This document shows positions 23,963-31,331 of a DNA stretch of 54,588 nt, one piece after another. A program made the translations under genes and the position numbers. This stretch comes from a virus, in IMG/VR virus record IMGVR_UViG_3300034072_002231, positions 1-54,588 of that record. One strand, given 5' to 3'. The notes below the pieces were generated by a model. It was not told the origin of the DNA. It did no database searches and worked only from the letters and a program-made list of their open reading frames with translations. How positions within the stretch are numbered: position 1 is the first letter of the stretch; each line of letters opens with the position of its first letter.

Positions 23963-24558
23963 TGAACCGCTTTTTTGATTACAGGGAACTCCAGGTTAAA
24001 AAGGAAGAAGATGAAGAATTTTCGAATAAATGGGAATCAAAGTATTTGAATTTTCATTTTGAGAAAGTGGCCAGCCTTCAGGAAGACCTTACCAGGCTAC
24101 CAACGCCGGGCGAAATCTTTTTCCTGCTTTCCGAGGGTTCCTTTAATGCCTTTACGTTCATTCCCCTGATTGCAAAGCGTTTCCCGGTTAAGGAATTGTT
24201 TGCAAGCACTTACAGTATCAGCCGCAGGGTGGTTGAAGCTGTAATAGAAATGCACGATAAAGGCATGATAGAACAGGTAACGCTCCTTGTTTCAGAAAGC
24301 ATGATAAAGCGTAACCCTGTAACCATCGACAACCTTATGGCAATGGCAAAGGACAGGCCTAACGTAAACGTTCTTTATGCATGGGTGCATGCTAAAGTTT
24401 GTTTACTGCGCACACACGAGTTTCATTATGTCATTGAAGGCTCAGGCAACTGGGCCGAAAATGCACAGTATGAACAGTATTTGCTTGCCAATGACAAAGG
24501 GTTGTACGATTTCCGCATGAACCTATTTACCACATCTAAATTAAAGAAATACCCATGA
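23962..24558 (+). CDS. phospholipase D-like domain protein
   Basis: 198 aa. One HKD-type motif is visible at about 140-165: 'HAKVCLL' followed by 'EGSGNWAENAQYEQY', where His, Lys and Asn/Glu are positioned as in PLD superfamily half-sites. Members act on phosphodiesters as nucleases or lipases, often as dimers, so a single motif is compatible with activity. Its place just before terminase suggests a role in DNA packaging or repair of DNA ends. Confidence 0.7.
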   Translation: MNRFFDYRELQVKKEEDEEFSNKWESKYLNFHFEKVASLQEDLTRLPTPGEIFFLLSEGSFNAFTFIPLIAKRFPVKELFASTYSISRRVVEAVIEMHDKGMIEQVTLLVSESMIKRNPVTIDNLMAMAKDRPNVNVLYAWVHAKVCLLRTHEFHYVIEGSGNWAENAQYEQYLLANDKGLYDFRMNLFTTSKLKKYP

Positions 24559-24731
24559 TACTGATAGAGATTTTCATAATGATCGTGCTGCTTGTAACCA
24601 TCGTGCTGCAGGTGTTGCAGCTTACAGATTTTAAGGAATGGAGGAGCCACGTTATCGAGGGCTTTTACCTGGCAGTTATTGTGGCGCTGCTGCTGACCGG
24701 TGATTTGCTGCAGCACTTAAAATTCTGGTAA
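24555..24731 (+). CDS. mini membrane protein
   Basis: 58 aa, starting in an ATGA overlap with the PLD-like gene and stopping 1 bp before the next ATG. Two hydrophobic helices ('LIEIFIMIVLLVTIVLQVLQL' core and 'GFYLAVIVALLLTGDLL') joined by a short charged loop. The tight fit between neighbours supports a real gene. Function unknown. Confidence 0.6.
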   Translation: MILIEIFIMIVLLVTIVLQVLQLTDFKEWRSHVIEGFYLAVIVALLLTGDLLQHLKFW

Positions 24732-24732
24732 T

Positions 24733-25047
24733 ATGGTTTTGTCTGAAGAGCAAATAAAAGCTGTTGAAGATCTTGCCGCCGCTAACTATTCCCCGGAGAA
24801 GATAGCGCTGTATCTCGATGTCAACAAAGCGGAGTTCCTGAAGGAATGGTACGACCACCACAGCGATATCCGCACGGCCTACGACAGGGGGCAGCTTCAG
24901 GCAGAGTTCCTGATAAACGAAAAGCAGCTCGACCTGGCAAAGTCAGGCAATATTACTGCTGCACAAATTTTCCTGAAGGAGGCCGAAAGGGTAAAAACCG
25001 AAAATATTCGAAACCGCATACTGTTTGGAGATGAAACTAACGATTGA
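24733..25047 (+). CDS. terminase small subunit-like HTH protein
   Basis: 104 aa. The N-terminus (about 15-40, 'YSPEKIALYLDVNKAEFLKEW') forms a helix-turn-helix like those of small terminases, followed by helices with 'QLDLAKSGNITAAQIFLKE'. It sits two genes before the large terminase. It would bind the packaging site on phage DNA; homology inferred from HTH and position. Confidence 0.6.
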   Translation: MVLSEEQIKAVEDLAAANYSPEKIALYLDVNKAEFLKEWYDHHSDIRTAYDRGQLQAEFLINEKQLDLAKSGNITAAQIFLKEAERVKTENIRNRILFGDETND

Positions 25048-25663
25048 AGATATCGACCTTAAATATATCAAGAACTATATAGAGAATGGGCCGGGCGGCG
25101 ATGCCCCGGAAGCTGTGAACCGTTACCTGAGCCTTATGGATATGGTAAGGGGCATGCACAAGCGCATAGATAAATATGGCAGCCCTGAACCTATCATTAA
25201 GCATTTAATGACAACAGAGAAGCTGTCCCGGAAAAAAGCAAAGCAGATCTATGAAGAAGCGCTTGATTATTTCTATTGCGATAACTATATATCAAAACAG
25301 GCATGGAAGAATATCTATGCCGAAAAAATTGATATGCTCATCAATTTCAGCATGCTGGTAATGAAAGATGTCAGCGATGCGGCCAAGATTGCCAAAACCA
25401 TTATGGATGTGTGGAAAGTCAGGGAGCTTGACAAAGCCGAGGGGCAGGATATACCGGGAGAACTACTGGCAAAGCCGTTCAAGGTATATAATGCCAACGC
25501 TGAAGCTCTGGGTATGCCGCGGATTGACCGTAACAAACTGAAGGCACTCATTGATGAGAATGTGCCCGGACTTACGGAAGTACAAAAACAGGCGCTCTAC
25601 AGGGAAGCCGATATTGACGGAATGTTTAAAGCCTTTTTAGATGAGCAGGAAAACCCGCGTTGA
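25031..25663 (+). CDS. hypothetical packaging-operon protein
   Basis: 210 aa from ATG 25031 (a TTG at 25025 is in frame). It overlaps the upstream gene by 17 bp and the large terminase by 23 bp, so all three are translationally linked. Largely helical, with a central 'SMLVMKDVSDAAKIAKTIMD'. It could be a second small-terminase component. No family recognised. Confidence 0.6.
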   Translation: MKLTIEDIDLKYIKNYIENGPGGDAPEAVNRYLSLMDMVRGMHKRIDKYGSPEPIIKHLMTTEKLSRKKAKQIYEEALDYFYCDNYISKQAWKNIYAEKIDMLINFSMLVMKDVSDAAKIAKTIMDVWKVRELDKAEGQDIPGELLAKPFKVYNANAEALGMPRIDRNKLKALIDENVPGLTEVQKQALYREADIDGMFKAFLDEQENPR

Positions 25664-27341
25664 TTTAAAAAGCGAGCTTGTAGAGCAACGCTATGCCACA
25701 AAGGTACAGATGGTAATTGATGCCGTGTCGCCAAAGAACCTTGCCATTATTGGCGGTCGTGGTACGGCAAAGACTACCATTTTCATGGCGCGCCGCTCTA
25801 TGGATATTATTCAGGATATGCCCGGTGCATACCTGGCATTGGTAACTGACACCTATACCAATGCAGAAAAAAACGTTGTGCCTACCCTTGTTGACGGATG
25901 GAAGCGCGAAGGCTGGATAGAAGGCGTACACTTTGTAATCAACAAAAGACCGCCGGCACATTTTAAAGATCCTTACAAGCCGCCGCTTACTTTTAAAAAT
26001 ACTATTTCCCTCTACAACGGTACAATCATTATCCTGGTAAGTTTAGACCAGCCAAGCAGCGCTGCCGGTAACTCCTACCAGCACATTTTTGGCGACGAGG
26101 CCAGGCTGTTGAAGTTTGAAAAGCTGAAAAGGCTGAACCCTGCCCTGAGGGGTGAAGCGGAACGATTCGGCCACTCTGTTTACTACCGCGGCAGGACTTT
26201 CATGACCGATATGCCCAATATCCTCTCCGGAGATGAAGACTGGATATGGGACATGAAAAAAGAAATGGATAATGAAAAGGTACAGCTCGCGTTTCAGGCC
26301 GGCATGGTGCTGAATGAAATAAAAATTGAGTTTTTAAGCGCGGTAGAGAAAAAGGATAAAACCGAAATGCTTCGGCTCAAAAAGCAATTCAAGAACTGGT
26401 ATGCCACATGGGTTTCTGCCCGGTTTGACCTTACCATGTTCTATGTAGTTTCCACACTGGCCAATGCCGATATTTTGACAGACGGCTACATTGCAGACCA
26501 GCTCGCATCACTCGGGCCCGAAGAATTTAAATCGGCAGTGCTATCCCTGAAACCGGATATTAAGCAGGGAGAGAAGTTTTACGGCCATTTGGGAGAGCAT
26601 CATTTTTATGATGATGGTATATTGCCGGCATTTTACGAAAAGTACAGCATTAACGATGATGTTAAGGCAAGCAGCCTTGCGCTGCGGTATATTGACCATA
26701 ATGCGGCAATTGATGTCGGGGTTGACTTTGGCGATATGTGCAGCATGGTAACAGGCCAGCATATTGGAAACTACCTTTACCTGCTCAAGGAATTTTACAC
26801 CCTTGCCCCGGAAAGCTCCGCGGCGCTTGCTGCAAAATTCCGTGATTTCTATAAAGACCATAATAAAAAGGTAGTGAATATGTACTATGACCGCTCCGGG
26901 AACCAGTACAGCAAAGTCAACCGCGACTGGGCATCAGAACTAAAAGGCTTTATTGAATATGATAACGGGGTAAGCACAGGCTGGTACGTCAACCTGATAA
27001 GCCGTAACCAGGCTACCATTTTACAATCTGAAGAATACAAATTTGCCGAGCAGCTTATGGGGGAAACCCATAAAGGCCTGCCGAAGCTGAAGATTGATAA
27101 ATTTGGCTGTGAATGCCTGAAGAGCAGCCTTGAGTTGACAAAAATAATTATAAAGGTAGACCGGAAAGGAAGCAAATCAATCCATAAGGACAAATCATCA
27201 GAAAAGCTGCCTTTAAAAAAGCGGCCAAAGTTCTCTACTAACTTTTCAGATGCATTTAAATATTTTATTTATAGATCAGAATATACTAGATACACAACTG
27301 ATAGGCAATCCTTTAGAGCCTTCGAAATAAGTGTTTTCTGA
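25641..27341 (+). CDS. terL: terminase large subunit
   Basis: 566 aa. Walker A 'GGRGTAKTT' at 38-46 and Walker B 'IFGDE' at 149-153 define the packaging ATPase. The RNase H-like nuclease starts with 'DVGVDFGD' near 359 and has 'YYDRSGNQYSK' near 413. It drives DNA into procapsids through the portal and cuts the concatemer. The portal gene is not adjacent but at 35343: a 7.7-kb accessory block lies between the two. Confidence 0.9.
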   Translation: MSRKTRVDLKSELVEQRYATKVQMVIDAVSPKNLAIIGGRGTAKTTIFMARRSMDIIQDMPGAYLALVTDTYTNAEKNVVPTLVDGWKREGWIEGVHFVINKRPPAHFKDPYKPPLTFKNTISLYNGTIIILVSLDQPSSAAGNSYQHIFGDEARLLKFEKLKRLNPALRGEAERFGHSVYYRGRTFMTDMPNILSGDEDWIWDMKKEMDNEKVQLAFQAGMVLNEIKIEFLSAVEKKDKTEMLRLKKQFKNWYATWVSARFDLTMFYVVSTLANADILTDGYIADQLASLGPEEFKSAVLSLKPDIKQGEKFYGHLGEHHFYDDGILPAFYEKYSINDDVKASSLALRYIDHNAAIDVGVDFGDMCSMVTGQHIGNYLYLLKEFYTLAPESSAALAAKFRDFYKDHNKKVVNMYYDRSGNQYSKVNRDWASELKGFIEYDNGVSTGWYVNLISRNQATILQSEEYKFAEQLMGETHKGLPKLKIDKFGCECLKSSLELTKIIIKVDRKGSKSIHKDKSSEKLPLKKRPKFSTNFSDAFKYFIYRSEYTRYTTDRQSFRAFEISVF

Positions 27342-27405
27342 TTAAAATAAGAAAAAACTATTATGTTAAAGTTTTAAATAAATTTTTCTTATAAAACTGA
27401 ATTTC

Positions 27406-27413
27406 TATATTTG
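27406..27413 (+). promoter_or_regulatory. -7 box for the lipoprotein gene
   Basis: TATATTTG fits TAnnTTTG. The 5' UTR of about 150 nt holds a potential ACCT/AGGT hairpin and a 14-codon ORF (27521-27565, MRTTNDYLITKKLI) ending just before the lipoprotein ATG, perhaps a leader peptide. Confidence 0.45.
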
Positions 27414-27567
27414 TCAAGAATGTTTTTTTAAAACATTATTTAAATATTAACTATAAAAATAATAATTTGGTAAATTATCGGGGCTTACCTTCCTAAAAAA
27501 CGTCCAAAGTAGGTGGTGTTATGAGAACCACAAATGACTATTTAATTACTAAAAAACTAATTTAAAA

Positions 27568-28464
27568 ATGAAAAAGCTTAGTTTAATTGCTTTATCAATC
27601 TGTACATTTATTGCATCTTCATGCAGTAATAACGAAGAAAGTGTAGAAAATACACCCAACCTAAAATCCAATCCAGTAACACGTTATGTTCCCGAAGATT
27701 TTGAAATATTTGGAATCAAACATAATGAAGGTCTAGATTTTTTCTATGACAAATTCAAAAATTCTACAGCTAGTACACCTGGAGAATTTAAAGAACTTAT
27801 GATTACTAGCACAACCGAATATGTAAAAGATTTCGCGCTAGAATTAGATCCAAACGCAGACACTTCCTTTGCAACTAATCTGACTCAAAATTATGAAATT
27901 GAGCTAATGAATTTCGATAAGGACTTTTACACTAATGTGCCTGACGCAGATCAAATAAGCACTAATGCAAGAGTTTATTTAGACAAGCTGCATAATGTCT
28001 TGTTTGATATTCCTGAAACTGCTACGCTTGTGGATGTAGTTTCGAATATAAAGTCAATTGAAATGGAGGCTTATGATAATGTTAAATTAGATAATAAAGA
28101 TCTAACTTATGTTTTTACTGCCTCAGCTATTGCAAGACATTCATTAGCATATTGGAATGACAATTATGATGCTTGGGAAAATGTTTTTATCAACAATGGA
28201 TTTTTCAATGGACCTAGCCAGAATGGCGGTGGTAACACTACAATGGGTGCAGGAAGTCAAACTTTGAGAGGTGTTGGAATTGTTGTTGGTATGGATGTTG
28301 CCGGAGGGGTAGTAGCTGCCGGTGCTACATGGGCAGTAAATGTGTTCATCCCGCCTCCAGGAGGTCAGGCAGCTTATGGAGCAGCAATCTTAGGAGGTGC
28401 TATCAGAGGCTCAGGAATGGCTGCAGCAGGTTTAATATTAAATGCAATGTTTGATTTGTGGTAG
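27568..28464 (+). CDS. lipoprotein with Gly/Ala-rich hydrophobic C-terminus
   Basis: 298 aa. Lipoprotein signal with Cys19 ('LIALSICTFIASSC'). A helical, acidic middle region follows. The last ~75 residues are strikingly Gly/Ala rich and hydrophobic ('GVGIVVGMDVAGGVVAAGA', 'AAYGAAILGGAIRGSGMAA'), like glycine-zipper peptides of class II bacteriocins or surface pore-formers. It is AT-rich, has its own promoter, and is followed by a 44-aa two-helix membrane gene. A contact-toxin role is a guess from this layout. Confidence 0.7.
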   Translation: MKKLSLIALSICTFIASSCSNNEESVENTPNLKSNPVTRYVPEDFEIFGIKHNEGLDFFYDKFKNSTASTPGEFKELMITSTTEYVKDFALELDPNADTSFATNLTQNYEIELMNFDKDFYTNVPDADQISTNARVYLDKLHNVLFDIPETATLVDVVSNIKSIEMEAYDNVKLDNKDLTYVFTASAIARHSLAYWNDNYDAWENVFINNGFFNGPSQNGGGNTTMGAGSQTLRGVGIVVGMDVAGGVVAAGATWAVNVFIPPPGGQAAYGAAILGGAIRGSGMAAAGLILNAMFDLW

Positions 28465-28484
28465 GATATAAACTGAAAGTTATA

Positions 28485-28619
28485 ATGCTTTCGCTAATAA
28501 TTCATTTAGCAGCAGCATTAATTATATATAAAGTATTTGATTATAATGCTTTTATAATTTTTACTATATCGGCTATATTTTTTTCTTTATATATTTTTAA
28601 ATTTATTAAGAAAAAATAG
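28485..28619 (+). CDS. mini membrane protein, possible immunity partner
   Basis: 44 aa: two hydrophobic stretches ('LIIHLAAALIIYKVF' and 'FIIFTISAIFFSLYIF') and a KKK end. It starts 20 bp after the lipoprotein and precedes the shared terminator. Small membrane partners downstream of hydrophobic toxins are often immunity proteins; here that is inference only. Confidence 0.5.
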   Translation: MLSLIIHLAAALIIYKVFDYNAFIIFTISAIFFSLYIFKFIKKK

Positions 28620-28642
28620 TAGATGCCAAAAGATTAATCTTC

Positions 28643-28675
28643 AAAGCCGCTAATTAGCGGCTTTGTTACTTTTAA
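28643..28675 (+). terminator. Rho-independent terminator
   Basis: Perfect AAAGCCGCTAA/TTAGCGGCTTT palindrome followed by a T-rich stretch, after the lipoprotein unit. Confidence 0.85.
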
Positions 28676-28694
28676 ACAACTAACTTACAAACTT

Positions 28695-28737
28695 ACACTA
28701 ATCGGAGGAGTAGCCTCTCAGGTGGGGATATTAGTGT
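28695..28737. other. small structured noncoding hairpin
   Basis: ACACTAAT (28695-28702) pairs perfectly with ATTAGTGT (28730-28737); inside, GAGG (28705-28708) can pair with CCTC (28714-28717). Not followed by a T-run. The remaining 28738-28797 shows only a short GCGCG/GCGCG repeat. Confidence 0.4.
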
Positions 28738-28797
28738 GCATTAATTCGCCGGCCATTCCATTCAGCCGAGCGCGAAGCGCGAGAAAATTTTTAAAAA

Positions 28798-28818
28798 ATG
28801 CCCTCATCAGGAGGGCAT
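28798..28818 (-). terminator. hairpin at the end of the methylase-like gene
   Basis: ATGCCCTC/GAGGGCAT stem; the stop codon of the minus-strand gene lies in the loop, and on that strand the stem is followed by T-rich sequence. Confidence 0.65.
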
Positions 28819-29460
28819 ATACATGAATATTACGGGGGTTTTGTGTTTCCAAAACTCGTAGTTTACCATAAAGCTAAAACGCGGCTCTGTCTGCCTTAAA
28901 ACATCCCTGCAATGCACTTCTCCCCTTATATGATGAAAGCATAAATTTATAGCAGTCATTTTTGCGCAAATCGGGTCAAGGTCTTCACATATATAATAAT
29001 TTCCTCCCGCAACTTTGTTACCTGCTAAAACCAGCCTGCCACTACCCGAACAGGGTTCGTTAATATTTTTGCCCCATTCATTTGATGTAATGGTAAGCTG
29101 CGCCATCAGGTCGCAAACGTGCTTAGGTGTGAAGAACTGCCCGAAATTAGATTTTTTATAATTACTTGCCAATGCTTCGTAATATTCCCCGAGAGGGTCG
29201 CACCAATCATCGTTTAGCCTTGCATCCTCGTATAATTTTACAAGCTCTGCAAGCATTTTAGGGAAAGTATTAAGTTCTTCTTTGCTGTACTTCTTAATAG
29301 TTTCAAAATACAGCTTTTCGTTAGTTCCCCTGCCCATACAGCAGATAATAATTGTAAGCAGGTCATCAAATACCGTACTTATATCGTGCCTGTACTGTAG
29401 CGTGCCAAAAAGCGCGTTAAACGGTCTTAATTCGCTTTTAATTTCAGTTGTTTTCAGCAT
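28807..29460 (-). CDS. N6-adenine methylase-like protein lacking the catalytic motif
   Basis: 217 aa from the ATG at 29460 (a TTG further upstream is in frame). It has 'FGQFFTPKHVCDLMAQL' and the SAM-binding 'NEPCSGSGRLVLAG', then 'EDLDPICAKMTAINL', as in HsdM-type methylases. The catalytic (N/D)PPY/F motif expected afterwards is absent; the chain ends with 'FWKHKTPVIFMYMPS'. It may be truncated, or a SAM-binding regulatory version. It overlaps the ArdC-like gene by 17 bp. Confidence 0.7.
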   Translation of the reverse strand: MLKTTEIKSELRPFNALFGTLQYRHDISTVFDDLLTIIICCMGRGTNEKLYFETIKKYSKEELNTFPKMLAELVKLYEDARLNDDWCDPLGEYYEALASNYKKSNFGQFFTPKHVCDLMAQLTITSNEWGKNINEPCSGSGRLVLAGNKVAGGNYYICEDLDPICAKMTAINLCFHHIRGEVHCRDVLRQTEPRFSFMVNYEFWKHKTPVIFMYMPS

Positions 29461-29821
29461 TGTTAATTGGTTCAACTTGGTTATTGGAAAAAAGATAGCA
29501 TACAGGAAAAAATTTATATCCGTTCGCTTCGTCGCTCTCTGTGTTGGTTTCGGTTTCAGCTTCTTTTTTACTGCTCCTTTTCCTGCCCCATATTAAAAAT
29601 GCCTTTTCGCCTTTCTTTACTTTATAGCCCTTATACTTCCAATCCCAAAAAGTATGAAAAACTGTATTTACTTCATCGGTGTAAAATTCATCTATCAGTA
29701 TTTCGTTAATGCTCATCCCCTCGCAATCGCTTTCCTGCCTCATTTTCGCAACCTGCGAAAGTTCGATTAATTCCTGCCTTTTAGTCTTTATAGTGGCTTC
29801 TGTTGTGGTTTCTGTACTCAT
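29444..29821 (-). CDS. ArdC N-terminal-like single-stranded-DNA-binding protein
   Basis: 125 aa. The middle ('TFWDWKYKGYKVKKGEKAFL') and the following 'YKFFPVCYLFSNNQV' match the N-terminal domain of ArdC-type antirestriction proteins; the C-terminal metalloprotease part is not present. ArdC N-domains bind ssDNA and protect entering DNA. Part of a minus-strand operon with the methylase-like gene. Confidence 0.6.
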   Translation of the reverse strand: MSTETTTEATIKTKRQELIELSQVAKMRQESDCEGMSINEILIDEFYTDEVNTVFHTFWDWKYKGYKVKKGEKAFLIWGRKRSSKKEAETETNTESDEANGYKFFPVCYLFSNNQVEPINNAENN

Positions 29822-29863
29822 TTTTGTAGTGTAAATAGTTATTGAATATTCGGCTTGATGGAT

Positions 29864-30082
29864 TTAAAATATATAGTCGTGGTAATCGCTTACGGTAAAG
29901 CAATTATCATCTATAAATAAATCTGCTATTGCCTGGGCTTTGTTAAAGGCTTTGTTTGCCTGTCTTTTGAAGTAATTAAAATCTTCCTCATTAAAGATTT
30001 TAGAAAGCCCTTTTTCGTGAAGTATAGATTTGACTTGTTGCGCCAACAAATTATTGTTAGCTTTGCGTGTATTTTTCTGCAT
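29864..30082 (-). CDS. small hypothetical protein
   Basis: 72 aa, helical, basic N-terminus ('MQKNTRKANNNLLAQQVKS') and acidic end. Lies upstream of the ArdC-like gene on the same strand with a 42-bp gap. Function unknown. Confidence 0.5.
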   Translation of the reverse strand: MQKNTRKANNNLLAQQVKSILHEKGLSKIFNEEDFNYFKRQANKAFNKAQAIADLFIDDNCFTVSDYHDYIF

Positions 30083-30105
30083 GCCGTAGATAAATATATT
30101 TTTTG

Positions 30106-30142
30106 AAAAAAGCCCACAGCTTCCACCTTGTGGGCTTTTTGT
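30106..30142 (-). terminator. bidirectional terminator
   Basis: AAAAAGCCCACA/TGTGGGCTTTTT stem with a 10-nt loop, just downstream of the 30153 gene on the minus strand. Confidence 0.75.
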
Positions 30143-30152
30143 TTAAAGATGA

Positions 30153-30629
30153 TTAAAAATTAAAGGTTGCAATATCCTTTTGTGTTTCGCTGATTTTTGT
30201 CTCTACCTGATTACGCAACAGTTCTAATACTTCATGTATTATTTGCGTATTGGTAACTTCAAACCTAAACCCCGAAGCGTTAGATAATACAATGCTTTCT
30301 TTTGTTCCCTCATTGGAGATTTCAAAAGTGTTAAGTTCATCCTGCTTGTTTTGCAGCCATGTTAATTTGGCATCTAACTGGTTTAATTGTTTTAGGCTTC
30401 GCCTGCGCTGCTCTGCTGTAAATACAGCATCAACTGTTTTAACTGGCTCTACCTCTACAGGCTCTTTTTGTGGCTGTGCTTGGGGTTCTGCCTTTGCTTG
30501 TGCTTCTGCTTCTGTCTTTTGTTCGGTTTTTACCTCTCTCGGGTCGAATTTCCCGTTTTCTGTTGCATTCCTTGCAAGTTCTTTTTTCGCGTTCATTGTT
30601 GCTGTGTGGCTTTTCGATTTTGTTGTCAT
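30153..30629 (-). CDS. hypothetical Glu/Lys/Ala-rich protein
   Basis: 158 aa from ATG 30629; the longer TTG/ATG frame from 30674 would start inside the transposon end. The N-terminal half is low-complexity (Glu-Ala-Gln-Pro repeats 'EAEAQAKAEPQAQPQKEP'), and the C-terminal half is helical. Its original promoter was separated from it by the transposon: joining 30640 to 34622 restores a normal-looking upstream region with a TATCTTTA box. Confidence 0.55.
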   Translation of the reverse strand: MTTKSKSHTATMNAKKELARNATENGKFDPREVKTEQKTEAEAQAKAEPQAQPQKEPVEVEPVKTVDAVFTAEQRRRSLKQLNQLDAKLTWLQNKQDELNTFEISNEGTKESIVLSNASGFRFEVTNTQIIHEVLELLRNQVETKISETQKDIATFNF

Positions 30630-30640
30630 AATAATATAAT

Positions 30641-30667
30641 TGGCACTCACATATAATGTTACACTAA
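30641..30667 (+). repeat. left terminal inverted repeat
   Basis: 27 bp, perfect inverted match to 34589-34615; preceded by TATAAT. Confidence 0.9.
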
Positions 30668-30685
30668 GTGCCACTTAGTTTTAGT

Positions 30686-30994
30686 TTAATTTTCGCTTAA
30701 ATCTTCTGCTTTCTCTCGTTCTAAGTTCAAGTTTTCGTGAGAAGATGCCAGTTTCTCAAACACCATGTTGTAAGCATCGTTATCGTCCTGGCACTTACTC
30801 ATGAGTTCTTTTATTTCCACCTTCTCATCATTATTATATCCGAAACCATCAATCAGGTCGTAGTTCATAACGACCAAGTCGAGTATTTTACGGAGTTTGT
30901 CAGCGTTACCCTCGGGTAAATCAATCGCAAGTGAACTGTCCTCACATAATTTCAGGAATTCTGCCTCATGCTGTAATACATTCGTAAGTTTCAT
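30686..30994 (-). CDS. hypothetical passenger protein
   Basis: 102 aa from ATG 30994 (an in-frame TTG at 31015 is less likely). Acidic and helical, with 'ILDLVVMNYDLIDGFGYNNDEK' in the centre. Ends 19 bp from the left inverted repeat, so it is a transposon passenger. Function unknown. Confidence 0.55.
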   Translation of the reverse strand: MKLTNVLQHEAEFLKLCEDSSLAIDLPEGNADKLRKILDLVVMNYDLIDGFGYNNDEKVEIKELMSKCQDDNDAYNMVFEKLASSHENLNLEREKAEDLSEN

Positions 30995-31048
30995 ATCTGT
31001 AAGTTTTAATATCAAATCAATAAGGTTTACCCTATGTACTTTTTTAGA

Positions 31049-31079
31049 TAAACAGGCCGGTTCTCCGGCCTGTCTTCTT
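31049..31079. terminator. hairpin terminator
   Basis: ACAGGCCGG/CCGGCCTGT stem with 4-nt TTCT loop. Serves the divergent small genes inside the transposon. Confidence 0.7.
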
Positions 31080-31149
31080 TGTTAGAAAGATTGTTGAAAA
31101 CTTGGTCTCAAGAAATCCTCTTTTTCCCAAATGGCGGGATAAATAGCCC

Positions 31150-31269
31150 ATGAAAAAACGTACCAAAAAGAAACACAGAGACTCGGAGAAGTCTCGGTTT
31201 CGCAGAAATTTGATGCTATTCGCTGTTAAAGCCATTTGGGAATGCATCAGGTACTACATGGAGATGTAG
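31150..31269 (+). CDS. short basic ORF, possible gene or structured RNA
   Basis: 39 aa, strongly basic N-terminus ('MKKRTKKKHRDSEKSRFRR') then a hydrophobic/aromatic helix. Its start is bracketed by an 11-bp perfect inverted repeat, TCCCAAATGGC (31125-31135) and GCCATTTGGGA (31231-31241), with a further GAGACT/AGTCTC hairpin inside. A terminator CGCCCG/CGGGCG follows at 31281-31298. It may be a small protein with an RNA switch, or a noncoding RNA. Confidence 0.4.
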   Translation: MKKRTKKKHRDSEKSRFRRNLMLFAVKAIWECIRYYMEM

Positions 31270-31278
31270 AACCCTAAG

Positions 31279-31305
31279 GACGCCCGTTACAGCGGGCGTT
31301 CTTTG
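31279..31305 (+). terminator. terminator after the basic ORF
   Basis: ACGCCCG/CGGGCGT stem, 6-nt loop, then TTCTTTG. It separates the small ORF from the convergent transposase. Confidence 0.7.
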
Positions 31306-31331
31306 TTATATATCCTGCGGACTAAACTGAA

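Noticed and set aside
31044-31247. Minus-strand frame over the 39-aa ORF
   Set aside because: It spans a terminator hairpin and an inverted repeat and shows no protein-like pattern.
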